Assembly: GCA_020466095.1 (NCBI GenBank)
Contig: CM035808.1
Span: 39,469,544 to 39,533,543 of the forward strand
Direction of reading: 5' to 3'
DNA length: 64,000 bases
Source of the DNA: Chlorops oryzae
Taxonomy: Eukaryota > Arthropoda > Insecta > Diptera > Chloropidae
A program made the position numbers and the translations under genes. The first letter of the stretch is position 1. Each line of letters starts with the position of its first letter. Below are positions 33,785 through 45,993 of this stretch, piece after piece. A model generated the notes under the pieces. That model was not told where the DNA came from. It was given only the letters and a program-made list of their open reading frames with translations, and did not search any database.

Positions 33785-36706
33785 TGTAACGAACGCTGCT
33801 CTTGGTTTATTGGACTACGAGAACCAAGCTTTATTGACTCAGGCGGTTCTGCACACCTAGCGGTGCTTCAGACCTAGCTCAGAGAAAGGGGGTGGATTTA
33901 ACGCCCTATCAATAAAATAGCATTGGCATAAATTTAATCGGGTGCAGAACATTTTTAACAGAAAGCAATAATCGAAGTAAGAACCGAAGACGAGTGAAAA
34001 GTTAAGATAAATTCAAGAAAAGAAACTATTCGGAATTAAACGGTACTCTAATCAACAAGTATCTCGATATGGTCTTGACTAACCTGAGGAGAAGCAGTCG
34101 AGATGTAATTTTGCTTCTCGGTCTTTACCCTCCCTTCCTTGAGCGACAATCAATTTTATGTCACTTCCCTATTGATGGTTAAACACAAGACTTACGCTGA
34201 TTTCGTCTTCGTATCATCCCTTGCGAACACACAAAACAACTTAGCTTTTCATATTTAATATATTAAACAATTTCAAATTTCATTTGGGGCAACGAAACAT
34301 ATTACAAATTTTCTTTCAATAACAAAAAAATTCATGCTCCTTATGCGAGCGAGTGCTATGGCAAAAACTTAGATTCCTACCAAAAAAAAGACAAAAAGAA
34401 AAATTCAAACGAAAGTGTTTGTATCCTACAACTACACTAACAATAATGGAAATAAATCCCTACACACTATTCAACAGGTATGTTGCCCTATAGGCTGAAC
34501 GTGTAAAAAAAATTTCTTCGATTTTAATTTAGGTTATATTGCTATTTAAGTGTGGTTAAAAATATTTATTTTTTTTTTTTATTTTTTTTTTTTTTTTTTT
34601 TTTTAATTTCTAAATATCCACAAAACAAACCCTATAAAAAGACAACTAATTAATGTATGGATTTCTCATATTTCCGAAAAAAAAAAAAAAAAAAAATCAA
34701 CTTTTCGTCGTCCTATCCATCACAAACGCTTTTCGTTTGCGTTCCCTTTGAAACAATGTCAATGCATATACTTTGAGTCGCGGCTCTTACACTCAACCGA
34801 AAAGGTAAATAAGAAAGAAAGTAAAAATTTCAAACTCACGTGGTTATTGCTCGTCACCTTCGAGATTACCAATTCCTCGTTAACGACAGGCCTGTAGTTT
34901 CGCAGATCGTTGGTTCTCGATGATTCGATGAAAATTGAAAGATTAAATTTAAATGGATCATATCAACAGAAATGGTTTTCAAATACCTGAGTCCATCAGT
35001 AGGCACCATATACTCTTTTACTTTGCTTAAATATTTTTTTTTTTTTTTTTGTAAATCGAACGTTAGAATGTACTGTTCCCCTCATTCATTTATCTGTTTT
35101 TGGGGGTATTTTAAACAAACAAATGAGCGGGCGAACGATTAGGAAAAGTTTAAGCACAATATTTTCCATGCTTCCTAGGAGCGTAAACTACATGCGTGCA
35201 AAAAGGAAATTTGACACATACATATATCATGCACTAGAGAAAGTCTAGGTAGGTATGTACATATGTATGCTCACGTGAAAAGCTTGGAAATGTTTACAGC
35301 AGATCGAGCGAGAATATTTTCCTTCTTGCCAGCTCAGTTATATATATATACATATATATACGGTGTGTGCACTAACATATGGATATGCGTATGCATATAC
35401 ACAGGTTACACTCATACATATATGTAGTTCCTCAATCTATTAATATTTGTTCGTCCGTAAACCGATGAATTTACACGTTGATCCTTTAGGAGCGATCAAT
35501 TGATTCTAAAAAAATTACGTCTTTAAGTATTATTTGTACGAATTAAAGTGAATATGTCTAATAGGAATCTACACTCAATAACTCTAATGAATTCCGGTTA
35601 AATACAAAAAAAACATTATTTGTCATCTTAGGAGACTCAATCTCCAAGAAAAAAACTAACGACAAAACTTGATCAGAAGATCTTATCTAGCTCAATGAGT
35701 GGAAATTGAACGGAGAATTTTCAAGCAAAGTCAAAGAATTCGTGGTCGGAATGCTGCTGTTTGGTTCGGCTTGCTCCCTGGGCTCTTTCAGTAGATTGGT
35801 CCGTCGTGCTTGCCAAAGGTTATGATCGGCCGGCGGAACCGAGCTTCCGGAGCACGGGTATTTCACAATCACTTCTCAGCCTTTCATTCGCATTCGTGCT
35901 ACGTGTGGTAGAAAAAGTTTGTGGCCGTCCGCTATACAGGCGGATCGAGTGGTTTCCTTATGATGGCCTTTAGGTAACCAATGTGGCGTAGATATTATTG
36001 GGTATAACACGCGTGGCCTTCCTTACAATCGGCGTGATGTTCTATTCCGTTAACTGTAGATGAATCAAATCATTTTTGTTGATCTTTTGTTTATACACAC
36101 AGATATTTACTTGAAACGATCAGTTATTTAGCATAATTGCGCGACTCCAGACTCACTGAAGAGTTATTTTTAGCTTTAAAATTTTTCCTTTGTTTAAAGC
36201 ACGTCTAACTTTATCCTCGATTCAAAACGGAAGTAGTTCTTTGTTCTTTTTTTTCCTTCTTCCAGTCTTTTCGTTCTCTCTTACGACTGTCAAAATTCAA
36301 CTGGCAGCTGACTTCAGTTTCTAAGTCAACGTTTATATGCAGAAACAAATGTTTTTGGGACAGTTCATGTATTAAATAAAGCAATGCGAAGAAACGAGGC
36401 TGGTTATCGTTTTAGTTTAGCTTCTTTCTTTGTCCAATATGACCGCAGCTTTCAGCTTTCCTTTGATTCCCTCTGTAATCAGGTAAGTTCTTTTCGAATG
36501 TCTGCGAAACATTTCCTCTACGTGCAAACGCTTACTGGCTGAATTTACACTATACGACGGGAGGTAAAGCTTGGCTACATTTTGCCACGGTGTGGGCAAT
36601 TTTTAGACGAGTGTACACTCTGACTGACAACCAGTAGGGCATGAGAAGCCAATTGACATTTACGAACTAAGTGCGTTTTTAGACGTTAGGGCTTTTGCGT
36701 ATCACA
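33785..36706 (-). repeat. Right LTR (5' LTR), intact, 2922 bp
   Basis: It runs from the TGTAACG next to the primer site to ATCACA before the AGCT duplication. It presumably holds the element's promoter and polyadenylation signal in minus orientation. I cannot place the transcription start. It has no long frame; a GC-richer block (about 35740-35960) is conserved in both LTRs. Confidence 0.95.
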
Positions 36707-36794
36707 AGCTCCATCTACTCCTTAAACTTTACTGAAATATTAATTGAAGATTTAATATAACTTCAGAATCTAAAGCACACATTCCTAAGTAAAA

Positions 36795-37636
36795 CAAGTA
36801 AGGGTGCTACAGTCAGGCAAGCCTGACAATAGAATATCCGACACATCTTCAAATAATTTTAAATATCAGGAGTTGTTTAAGGCCATAAGGGCCCCATATA
36901 CCGACTATTGTTTAATTTCTTTATGAAAACCGCCCCTTTGCTACGCCCACTTTTCCAATTTTTCGAATTTCTAATCGGAGGCTTAAATATACGCGCAAAT
37001 TCTAAGTTTCATTGAAATATTTGGAAAAAGTCAGATTTTGGGGCAGTTTTGAAATTTTTGTGACAGACCCTAGTCCTGGAGGTACCCTTAATAATGGACC
37101 GATCAAGAAAATTTTTGGGCAGGATGTTTATGGCTACATAGGAAGTATAAGTGCCAATTTTCGTTCAAGTCCCATAGGCGTTTCGGGAGTAGGAGACAGT
37201 TTTCAAAAAACGCCCTTCTGCCACGCCCATTTTTTCTAATTTTTGTAAATCACATTAATTGGCCTAAAATATGTTCAAATACCAAATTTCATCAAAATAT
37301 CTTGAAAAATATCGGTTTTAGAGCAGTTTTTGTTGTTTTCGTGACAGACCCTAGTACTGGAGGTATCCTTAAAAATGGTCCGATCGGGTCCATTCTCGAA
37401 CTTGTTCTTACTCATGTCCCCGCGAGAACGCATACCAATTTTCAACTCCTTCGATAAGAAAACTGTATACAAACAGACAGACGGACAGACAGACAGATGG
37501 GCATGGCTAAATCGAATCTCCTGGTGACGCTGATCATTTCTATATATATTTTGTATGGTCTATCCAGACTGATTTTGGGTGCTACACACAACCACACAAA
37601 CGCAATATACCCTCAACACAGAGTGTGTCGGGTATA
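36795..37636 (-). mobile_element. DINE-like repeat, family B copy 1
   Basis: Minus-oriented: it begins CAAGTAAGGGTG and ends GAGTGTGTCGGGTATA on the plus strand. A (GAC[A/G])n tract lies at 37472-37496. Two internal units about 282 bases apart share GTGACAGACCCTAGT and GGAGGTA. It is a few tens of bases right of the gypsy element. Confidence 0.7.
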
Positions 37637-38786
37637 ACTAAGTTAAGTAACCTTCAGTCAGGACTAGGTGAGACTCAACAGCTTCTAGAAACGGTTGAGT
37701 AGATTTTCAATATTGAATGTAATTCAGTTTGCACAATTTCGATTTCGAAAAGTTTTACTCATGAGCATGTTTACAAAGGATTCATTTGAATCCTTAGTCC
37801 ACTCTAAGCGAACTAAGGGTGCCGTGTTCGGACACGCTCTATTGAATTTGCTTTAATTAAATCCTTCTTCATGTGGAGGAAATTTTTTCGATTCGTATGC
37901 TCGGATATAGTCCTGGCGTAAACAGAATCGTTGGCATAAACAGGAATTTGAAAATTCTGTGAGAATTATTTTGTGCTTAAGAGGAAAGCTTGGTGTAATC
38001 CATGTGTAAACTAACATTTTGGGACTTACATAGAATTTTTATCGTTCAATAGAAAAAATTCATTTCATGATTCACATTCTGTAGACAGATTTGTTAAGGC
38101 TGTATTTTGAAATTTTATTGTTTACATATTTCCATGGAACAAGTTCATTGAAGATGTTGCTACAAAGCTTCATTGACCATTTTATGTTAAACACAACAAG
38201 CAAATCCCTTTTATATATACACTTAAATATTCAAAAGGATACCCCTTGCTACAATGTAGTGCCAATAAAAGTATAAAGAAAAAACTTCAATATTCTTTCA
38301 TCATCACTGGCATTTTCAGCTTTCATTAAAGCAGTCGAAAAATGGGCATATGAAGCAAAATGAAGCAGAAATCAAATTAGGCTCCAATAGCAATTTTGCT
38401 CCGGAACAGCACTTAAGTCCAATCAAAAGAAAATTAGCCAGACACTGTCAAATGAAATTTTCTTCGAACTACATTTTTCCAGGTAGACTAAATGTGTAAA
38501 TAGAAGATATTATAAGTATCTTTATTTAATTTGTTCACATTTCAACTCTAGCCTTTTGCGGTGGAGTATTTTTCGAGCAAGCTGTGCCAATTCGAAGGAA
38601 TTTCTTTGTCCTTAGCCCACACAAATCGAGGCAATTTAAGAAGGTCCTTTATTGCGTGGAAGACTAACGACAGTGTTGAACTGCGCACTCACGCAGTGCT
38701 CGAGGTCCATTAAATATTCAATTAAATATTGTTAAGGCCGAAGTCTGTTATTAATTGAGCGGCATTAGGTGCGATTTCAACAATTG
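37637..38786. other. Non-coding stretch
   Basis: No gene, RNA or paired termini recognised. Confidence 0.45.
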
Positions 38787-38788
38787 TA

Positions 38789-41119
38789 CACAGAAAAAAT
38801 AGATTGTAGTAATGGCAAATGATTTCTGCATTTGGTATGCTAGTAAAAATAAAGTATTTGAACTAAATAAAAAATAGTCGTCTTGAGATAAAATTAGTAA
38901 AGACAAATGAAATTTCAGTTGCCGCGTTGATTTTGCGCAACTGTAATGTAGTTGAAACAAAAGCCAAACTGCTCTTGACAAGAACAAACAACAATTTTAT
39001 TTACCACGAATGGAATATTCGTTAAGTTTAATGAATATTTTTTGAAAATACTAATCCATAGAATTTTTGTAAAATCAAAAACATTTTTGTTTAAGTTAAA
39101 TAATGGAAATTAGTTATGTCAAAGAAAAAGGGGACAAATTTGCTGTTAAGGTAAACAACAATTATTCATTTCAACGTGCATCTACTGTTGAATTTGACAG
39201 GCATCAGCTGATTATTGGTCATTCTCTCTGTGTTAATTGAAATGAGAAGACTCGTGTATGTGCTTTTGCGGTTTGGTTTTTAATAAAACGCTGAAATTCA
39301 AAATTAAACATTGAATAAAAAGAAAATGGACCAGGCAACAGAAAAGAAAGATGCTGGGATTTTATCATTTGACCTGGAAAGTGATGATATGAGCATTGAA
39401 AGTGCTGAAAGTGCGGAGGTGTTCAATTTGTTAGCATCATGGGAACTGTCTTTTGATGCAATCAAAACAGTCATTGACTGCAGGATCAATTCCTTGAGTC
39501 GATTAAAAATGCTGAACAAGGAGGATATCAATGAAATTTTCGACTCCAGACAATTATTTGGAGAAAAAGTTTGTTGCCGTTATAATCTTTAAAAGGGGCG
39601 TATTGAAAACAATGTAGGTATATATGCAAAGATCAAATTTATTTTTTCTCATGTTAAAGTTTTTTTCATTTCTAGTACGAGCCGTTGCAAGGCACTGATT
39701 GCACTTCATCTAACTCAACCCGCGTAGAAGAGTGCATGAGCTCCCCTATTGCTATTGAGTATTCATTCAAATTAAAAGAAGCTTTAGAAAAAACAGTAGA
39801 TGGCAAAGATATTATTTCAAATTTTTTGGTCACCAACACATTAAATGAGAGAGACCAGACTGCTATTGTACGAATTATTGTGGACTATTTTATATTGAAT
39901 ATCATTCAAATGGACACTAAGGCCATGAAAAGTTTAGCAGAAGATATAACCAAACTTTTTCCGTCAATGCAACAACTTACTACATACCACGATCGAAAAT
40001 CAAAAATGCGTCTGAAAAATTGTATGATCGGTACTATAATCAAAGAAATAAAAGGAAAAACTTAACTTTAAGGTCCTCTTCTCCTAAAATACACAAGCCG
40101 AACTGTGAATTAAATACTGTTGGACAAGAAATAAAAAGTCCAAATGATATTGCTGAGTTTCAGTTGAAGAAAAAATGGTTGGTGCACAACATCCCTCAGG
40201 ATATAAAAGCTCATTGGCAATCAACTTCAGTTTTACGGCTTAAAGAAAAGAAGGCACCTTTAAAAGAATTTTTGAATGACTGGCCCAGATACAAGGACCC
40301 CATTGGATATGAATTAATTGACATAGACTTTGAAACGTTATACCCAGGAAAACATAATCTGATGTTTGAAAAAATTGACGAACTTGAGAAAGTTATGATG
40401 GAAACCATATTTCCAATTTATATCAAAGACAAACTAAATATGCAGTACCTTGAAAAACTAAAGGCAGAAACAAACAGGGGTATGCTAAGCATGTACATTA
40501 AAATAAAGTTATTTTCAAAAATAAATGACAATTAAATTAAGTGCCTCAGTATATGTATAAGTATATTATAACGTTTTGAAAAGAGCTTAAATGAATTTTG
40601 TATCTTTAAATTAGAAAAAAAAAATTTATTCGAATGATTTTTTAAGTGCTTAAGTTATGTCTGATCTCTTACTTTATAATCCTAAGATAAACGAAGTTTG
40701 TATTGATTTTTATTTTTTTTAAAATATATATGTACATACATACCATGAACAATAATAAAATAATTTAAAAAAAACTTATAAAAACAATTATTTTAAAAGG
40801 AAACTTTTGGTATTTACAATTTTGCAGGTTGAGGAAAATAAAAATGCTTTTAAAACAACATTTTTCGCATTTAAGCCCCTGTAGTTCGGGCAAATGAAAG
40901 CGCATTTGAATTTACCATTACTTTTTTATTATGTTCATAGTTAAAACAAGCAAAAGCGTATTTGATTTAACATTCTTAACATTTGATATTAAGAGTGTTT
41001 GCCAAATGCAATTTTACTGTTAAATCAAATAGCAATTGCTATTGGGTACATTTCGAATGCAAATTCTATTTGTGGTAAGGTTAAAATCATTTGATATTAC
41101 TAGGTTATTTTTTTCTGTG
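38789..41119. mobile_element. TIR-bounded unit enclosing a SAM-like gene
   Basis: The ends read CACAGAAAAAATAGATTG and, inverted, CACAGAAAAAAATAACC, each followed by TAGTAAT and CAAATGATTT. That is about 38 bases of imperfect TIR, with TA directly outside each end (38787-38788, 41120-41121). The right sub-terminal region is rich in ATTTGATTTAA/AAATCAAAT words. Between them lies the 1.2-kb gene at 39326-40535, with promoter-like and polyadenylation-like sequence (AATAAA at 40754). No transposase is seen. It may be a non-autonomous DNA transposon that captured a gene, or a gene flanked by two MITE copies. Confidence 0.55.
39326..40535 (+). pseudogene. Broken two-exon gene with SAM-like N-terminus
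   Basis: Starts at ATG 39326. Residues 32-81 (LLASWELS..LKMLNKEDINEI..FGEK) have the spacing of a SAM-like helical bundle. Exon 1 either ends at 39568 before a weak GTTTGT donor or at 39613 before GTAGGT. The second gives a 62-base intron, typical of flies, but requires reading through TAA at 39590. Both join phase 0 to the good acceptor TTTCTAG (39675). Exon 2 runs open to 40065. The downstream frame (to 40535) begins within it at 40020, offset by -1 at an A5 run (40015-40019), as if one A had been lost. The last part contains DIDFETLYPGKHNL. From memory, unnamed arthropod proteins combine such parts in longer chains, so this copy also looks C-terminally shortened. Function unknown. Confidence 0.6.
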
Positions 41120-41285
41120 TATGCTTAAGTAAAGTATTTTTTTTTTTTCATTGATTTTCTTAATTCAGAGACGCCTTCTTGTCATGAATATTTTAATTAA
41201 GAAAATCCAATCGCTTTACGTGGCGCTTCATGAAATAAAAACTTGTAAGATAGGTGACAAAAATCTTTTTTATAAGTACATTTAA

Positions 41286-42562
41286 AGTAAAAAAAAAAAG
41301 AAATCCATTATTTTTCCAATAGATGGCGTTATTTATCTGCATCTCGCGTTGTATAAGTCCGATCGTGTTCCGCTAGGGGGCATTAGAAAGATGACAGTTC
41401 CTACTTTTTTGACACTTTTTTGATTGATTGATTCAGTTTTGTTTGAGAGCTTGTCAAAGATGGACATCAGCAAAGAGAAAACTCGCTACATTTTACAGTT
41501 TTTCTTCGATAAGGGAGAAAACGCAAGCCAGGCGGCTGAAAATGTGAGTAGCGTTTATGGACCTGATACTGTAACAGCCAATCATGCGCAATTTTGGTTT
41601 CGTCGATTCCGTTCCGGTAACTTCGATGTCAAGGATGCACCACGCACTGGAAGGCCAATTGTCGAAAATGTCGATAAAATCATGGAAATTATCGAGTCGG
41701 ACCGTCATGTTAGCACTGTTTCGATTGCAAAAGAGCTAAAGATTGCACAAAAAACAGTTTGGAACCATTTGAATAAGGCTGGATACACAAAGAAGCTCGA
41801 TGTATGGGTGCCACACGAGTTAACGCAAAAAAACCTCATAGACCGAATTTCCATCTGCGAATCGCTGCTGAACCGCAACAAAATCGACCCATTTCTGAAG
41901 CGGTTGGTGACTGGTGATGAAAAGTGGGTCACTTACGACAACGTCAAGCGAAAACGGTCTTGGTCGAAACACGGTGAACCGACGGAAACGATGGCCATGC
42001 TAGGATTGACGGCCAGGAAGGTTTTGCTGTGTGTTTGGTGGGATTGGCAGGGAATTATCTACTATGAGCTGCTCCCATACGGCAAAACTCTTAACTCGGA
42101 ACTCTACTGTCAACAATTGGACCGTCTGAAGGAAGCAATCGCCAATAAGCGGCCAGCTTTGGCCAATAGGAGAGGAATTGTGTTCCATCAGGACAACGCC
42201 AGGCCACACACGTCGATAGTGACTCACCAGAAGCTCCGGGAGTTTGGTTGGGAGGTTCTTCTGCATCCACCTTATAGTCCGGATCTGGCACCAAGTGATT
42301 ACCATCTGTTCCTGTTCATGGCGAACAATTTTGCTGGTAAAACATTCGCTTCAAGAGAGGCTTCTGAAATTCGACTGTCTCAATTTTTTGCTAATAGGAA
42401 CGAGGGCTTCTATGAAAGAGGCATAATGAAATTACCTTTAAAATGGCAACAAGTTATCGAACAAAACGGCGCATATTTGACCTAAATCGGGTCATTCTAA
42501 CTATCTTAAATAAAGCCCTCAATTTAATGCAAAAATGATGGATTTCTTTTTACTACACCTAA
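41286..42562 (+). mobile_element. Mariner element 1, intact transposase, damaged left end
   Basis: The right end CTACACCTAA followed by TA is perfect. The left end begins at AGTAAAA and lacks the TTAGGTGT present in mariner 2; the preceding bases do not match. It is otherwise about 97% identical by eye to 55403-56680. Confidence 0.9.
41460..42485 (+). CDS. Mariner transposase, apparently intact
   Basis: 341 codons from ATG 41460, the usual length being about 345. An in-frame TTG further upstream is not the likely start. The N-terminal half has the paired helix-turn-helix DNA-binding region. WVPHEL lies at 116-121. The catalytic triad is D153 (TGDEKW), D245 (HQDNARPH) and D280 (PDLAPSDYHLF), with 34 residues between the last two, the D,D34D of mariner. 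The sequence style (VKRKRSWSKHGEP, LLCVWWDWQGIIYYELL) fits the mellifera/cecropia side of the family, most likely mellifera. It would cut and paste elements bearing TTAGGTGTAG ends at TA sites. No stop or frameshift is present. Residues 175-181 (TETMAML) differ from the second copy (AETVAKP), which may affect activity. Confidence 0.93.
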   Translation: MDISKEKTRYILQFFFDKGENASQAAENVSSVYGPDTVTANHAQFWFRRFRSGNFDVKDAPRTGRPIVENVDKIMEIIESDRHVSTVSIAKELKIAQKTVWNHLNKAGYTKKLDVWVPHELTQKNLIDRISICESLLNRNKIDPFLKRLVTGDEKWVTYDNVKRKRSWSKHGEPTETMAMLGLTARKVLLCVWWDWQGIIYYELLPYGKTLNSELYCQQLDRLKEAIANKRPALANRRGIVFHQDNARPHTSIVTHQKLREFGWEVLLHPPYSPDLAPSDYHLFLFMANNFAGKTFASREASEIRLSQFFANRNEGFYERGIMKLPLKWQQVIEQNGAYLT

Positions 42563-42564
42563 TA

Positions 42565-44827
42565 TTATGGGCGATTTGGAGCAACAGAGAAAAACGGAAG
42601 ATGAGGCATATTTTAACCAACAAAAAAGTCTCAAACTTTGCTTTGAAAGACTTTGTTTAGATTTTTTGCGTCTACTTAAGACCGATGAAAAAGTGGTGCG
42701 CATTTCCCAACCGACAGAAGGAAACACAGCTGAAATGCGATAATTGAATAAGCCTTTTTGTATTGTTTACCACAAAAAAGAAGTAAAAATATAAATTGTA
42801 GCGAAGAAAAGCATTGAATTTGGCAAAAAAAAAAAAAAAAAAAAAAGGAAACACTTAAAGCGGAGAAGCGTCTTACTGTGACGTTGTAGTGACGTTGTTC
42901 CTGACGCTTGACTCTTCGTGCTCTCTAATTTGAGATAAGGCGGTAACAGCATCCTCGCTTCAAATGACGTCGATTGACCAACTTTAACGGTCCCTTGACT
43001 ATCGTTTTGATTTTTTCTGAAGCCATAAGATTTTCAAAATAGTTGGCTTCGCATTTAAGGTTGGATAAAAAGGGAATCGGCAAAGAATACATTCTTAAAC
43101 TTGTTGCAATGGCTGTGGGGAAGTTATTTCGTATCAGTTATGTCTGAAGAGGGTCACTTAAAACAGAGTGGCTAAACTCCTTTTTTCTTCAGTTAATGTT
43201 GTATAAATCATCACTGAAATAAACGTGAATGTATTTTTATTTTTTGTGCACAAACGAAACTATGGAGAATATTAATAATAAGGGACGAACTTTTTTACGA
43301 CTCCAGATAAAAAAGGAAAACATCTAAAGATAGAGAAGGAAACAGAATTACTCCCATAAAAAATGAATTTAGCCCATGACCCATTTTACGCACGCATTTC
43401 TAAGAAAACGAATGACGAAAGTTTTCCTGCAAAATAAAGCCGGAATAATTCTTCTAATTCGTCTTTCCACTCAAACTATTTACTAGCGTAGTTTTTCAGC
43501 TTTTCTGCTAATTAAGTTGGGAGACATTATTATTATTTTTTTTTTTTTTGAGGTAAACAACACCATTCGGAGGTGAATTATTACCCTGTTGGAATGTCTG
43601 TCTGGTTAAATATGATCCAACTGGCGATTCGAGTTGAAGCCGGTGAGTCATACATAATGCCAAAATCTTCTTAATGGAAGGAAATTTCTATATTTTTCTC
43701 TCATCAAGTTTTAGTGTCTTTTCTACTTAACGATGAAAATTCTAATTAATTCTCATCATAAGATTCGATGATGCTTCATTAAGCGCTTAAGTGTTGAATT
43801 ACCAAATAATTATGCTCAATCAGAATAATTTGTTCTTGTTAGGCTTTATTTAGACACAAAATTGGGTGTGGGTTGGCATGATACGGTGCTATTAAGCGTG
43901 CTAATTTCAATAAAATGTTAACACTGGTAGCAATCCATTTCATCATGTGACAGTTTAAATGTACTCTTTTAGAGATAACAATTCAACGTACATATTTATT
44001 AAGAAATGATAAACGCCTTTGAATTAGATCTCAAATGTGAAAATATTTCATCCTCTATATGGTCACGAATTATCACTGGTATTAATTTGTATTTTAAACC
44101 TGTTGCGCTAAATCTGAGAAGGGTGAAAAAATGTGGAATTTGTTTGGAAAAATGTACGAGTTTGTTTTTCAGAAGTGCTACTAACACCATCCAATGTTTG
44201 AGGGTCGTTTAGGAGAGACAAGACAACAGGAAGGGATTTTATCTCACATTTTCAAAGTGATCTCATTTTTAATGGTGCTCCGGAAGTTAAAGTTTTTAAA
44301 CGTTTCAAGAATAATATCCAAACATTATTCTAATCGGGTCACGGGCGTATGAGTAACTTGTTTTGCATAGAGGAATCTCAGCACTCATACGACATGTGAG
44401 CCAAAATTGATTTGAAGCCAATAAGAAGTTTAAGTGTCATAACCCTTATGATTTAGTTTCATTTTTCATTAAAATATTTTCGTTTTTTTTTAACTGCCTT
44501 TGTCAGAAAGACTCGCTCAATTTTTTAACACATACTTTTGCAACAACATAAACCTTTGCGTTATTAGGAAAAAAAATAAAAAATAAAAACCTTCCACAAG
44601 AAATTAACTTTGATCGAACATCGTTGATTAAAATTTAACGTAGCAATTAAGGCAAAATCGTGTGGGTGTGATTAAAAACTTTTCGATGAATAATCAAGTA
44701 GAACTCAATATAATCAACGTTAAATAATTTTTAACACACACGCAGGTACATAGACGTCTAGCTTCATTTTTGTGCGCCATAATGGCTATGAAGAATTTCA
44801 TAGGCATTCCCTTTTTTTGCTAATGTT
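42565..44827. other. Non-coding stretch
   Basis: No gene, RNA or bounded repeat recognised apart from A and T runs (for example about 42826-42846 and 43535-43550). Confidence 0.5.
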
Positions 44828-45381
44828 TATACCCGACACACTCTGTGTCGAGGATATATTGCGTTTGTGTGGTTGTTTGTAACACCCAGAACCAGTTGAG
44901 ATAGACTATACAAAATATATATAGAAATGATCAGCGTCCGTCTGTCTGTCTGTCCGTCTGTTTGTGTACAGTTTTCTTATCGAAGGAGTTGAGCTATCTT
45001 GATGAAATTTGATATGCGTACTCACAAGCGCATGAGTAAGAACAAGTTCGAGTATGGACCCGATCGGACCATTTTTAGGGGTACCTCTAGTACTAGGGTC
45101 TGTCACAAAAATCTCAAAACTGCCCCAAAATCGGATTTTTTTTGAGATATTCCACTGAAACTTAGAATTTGAGCGTATATTAAGGCCTCCGATTAGAAAA
45201 CAAAAAAGTTGGAAAAGTGAGCGTGGCAAAAGGGTGGTTTTCATAAAGAAATTCAACAAAAGTCGGTATATGGGGCCCCTAATGGCCTTAAACACTTCTT
45301 GATATTAAAAATTATTTGAACACGTATGTCTGTGTCGGGTATTTTATTGTCAGGCTCGCCTGACTGTAACACCCTTACTTG
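44828..45381 (+). mobile_element. DINE-like repeat, family B copy 2
   Basis: It starts TATACCCGACACACTCTGTG, a hairpin, and ends CACCCTTACTTG before TTTTT. A (GTCY)n tract lies at 44937-44962. It has a single copy of the GACAGACCC/GGTACC unit that is doubled in the copies at 36795 and 53082, so it is shorter (554 bases). Confidence 0.75.
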
Positions 45382-45985
45382 TTTTTCAATGGAAATTCTC
45401 GTCAATATAAACTTTTCCGAGCTCGTTTTCCTTTTCTACTTTATTCTTTCGCGCCGCTTGCTTTTGTAAAAAATTAAGAATGACAAAGAAACAAAAGGGC
45501 ACAATCTTTCATCGAGAAAATAAATATGTTTGGTTAACAGACAAAAGTTGCTTCCATGTTGCTTCCATTGTTGGGTTTTAGAAAATGTTTCAAGAAGAAC
45601 AATTTGAAAGCACGGAAGCTTATTATTAAAGCGAAGTAATACAAACTTTTTTCTTTTAAAGGATCTCAGAGCGTTGAATCAAAAAATTAAAAAGCAAGCA
45701 AATTATCTTTTTTTAATATTTTAAAAATATCTAACGATGCAAAAAGGCTAAAATACCTTTCACCGCACGAAAACCTAACTTTTGTATTTGTAAAAAGTTT
45801 TGTTCACAGGTGTAAAAGTTTTAAATTTTTTATTGCGTTTTTCTACTCGCATTTTTGCCATCAAATTATGATTACTTTACATATTCCAAGAGATCGAGCG
45901 CATTGTGATTATTTTAAACAGAAAGGAGACTCAAAAAAGAATCAGTTTTGATCAAAAATTTCAAAAAACTCTCGCTGCCATATCA
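45382..45985. other. Non-coding stretch
   Basis: No gene or bounded repeat recognised. Confidence 0.4.
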
Positions 45986-45993
45986 ATTTATAA

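Larger units (their letters stand above)
23728..36706 (-). mobile_element. Complete Ty3/gypsy LTR retrotransposon with RING-Gag
   Basis: This is a full-length element in minus orientation flanked by AGCT duplications (23724-23727 and 36707-36710). LTRs begin and end TG..CA in both orientations. The two LTRs differ, by eye, at only about half a dozen bases plus homopolymer lengths and one nested insertion, so insertion is recent. Internal order on the minus strand is tRNA-Lys primer site (33760-33777), a leader of about 700 bases, gag (33076-31355), pol (overlapping, to 28104), then a 50-base tail to the left LTR. There is no env. Pol order protease, RT, RNase H, integrase places it in Ty3/gypsy. 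Long LTRs and a tRNA-Lys primer recall the Osvaldo/Ulysses group; that assignment is an inference. A clean polypurine tract is not seen next to 28050, only AAAAGTGGAGAATAAG a few bases away. Confidence 0.95.

Noticed and set aside
37012..37472. Frames of 65-75 codons in family B repeat
   Set aside because: Part of the DINE-like repeat; not conserved between the three copies.
42000..42305. Minus-strand frames within both mariners
   Set aside because: Antisense shadows of the transposase, repeated in both copies because the DNA is repeated.
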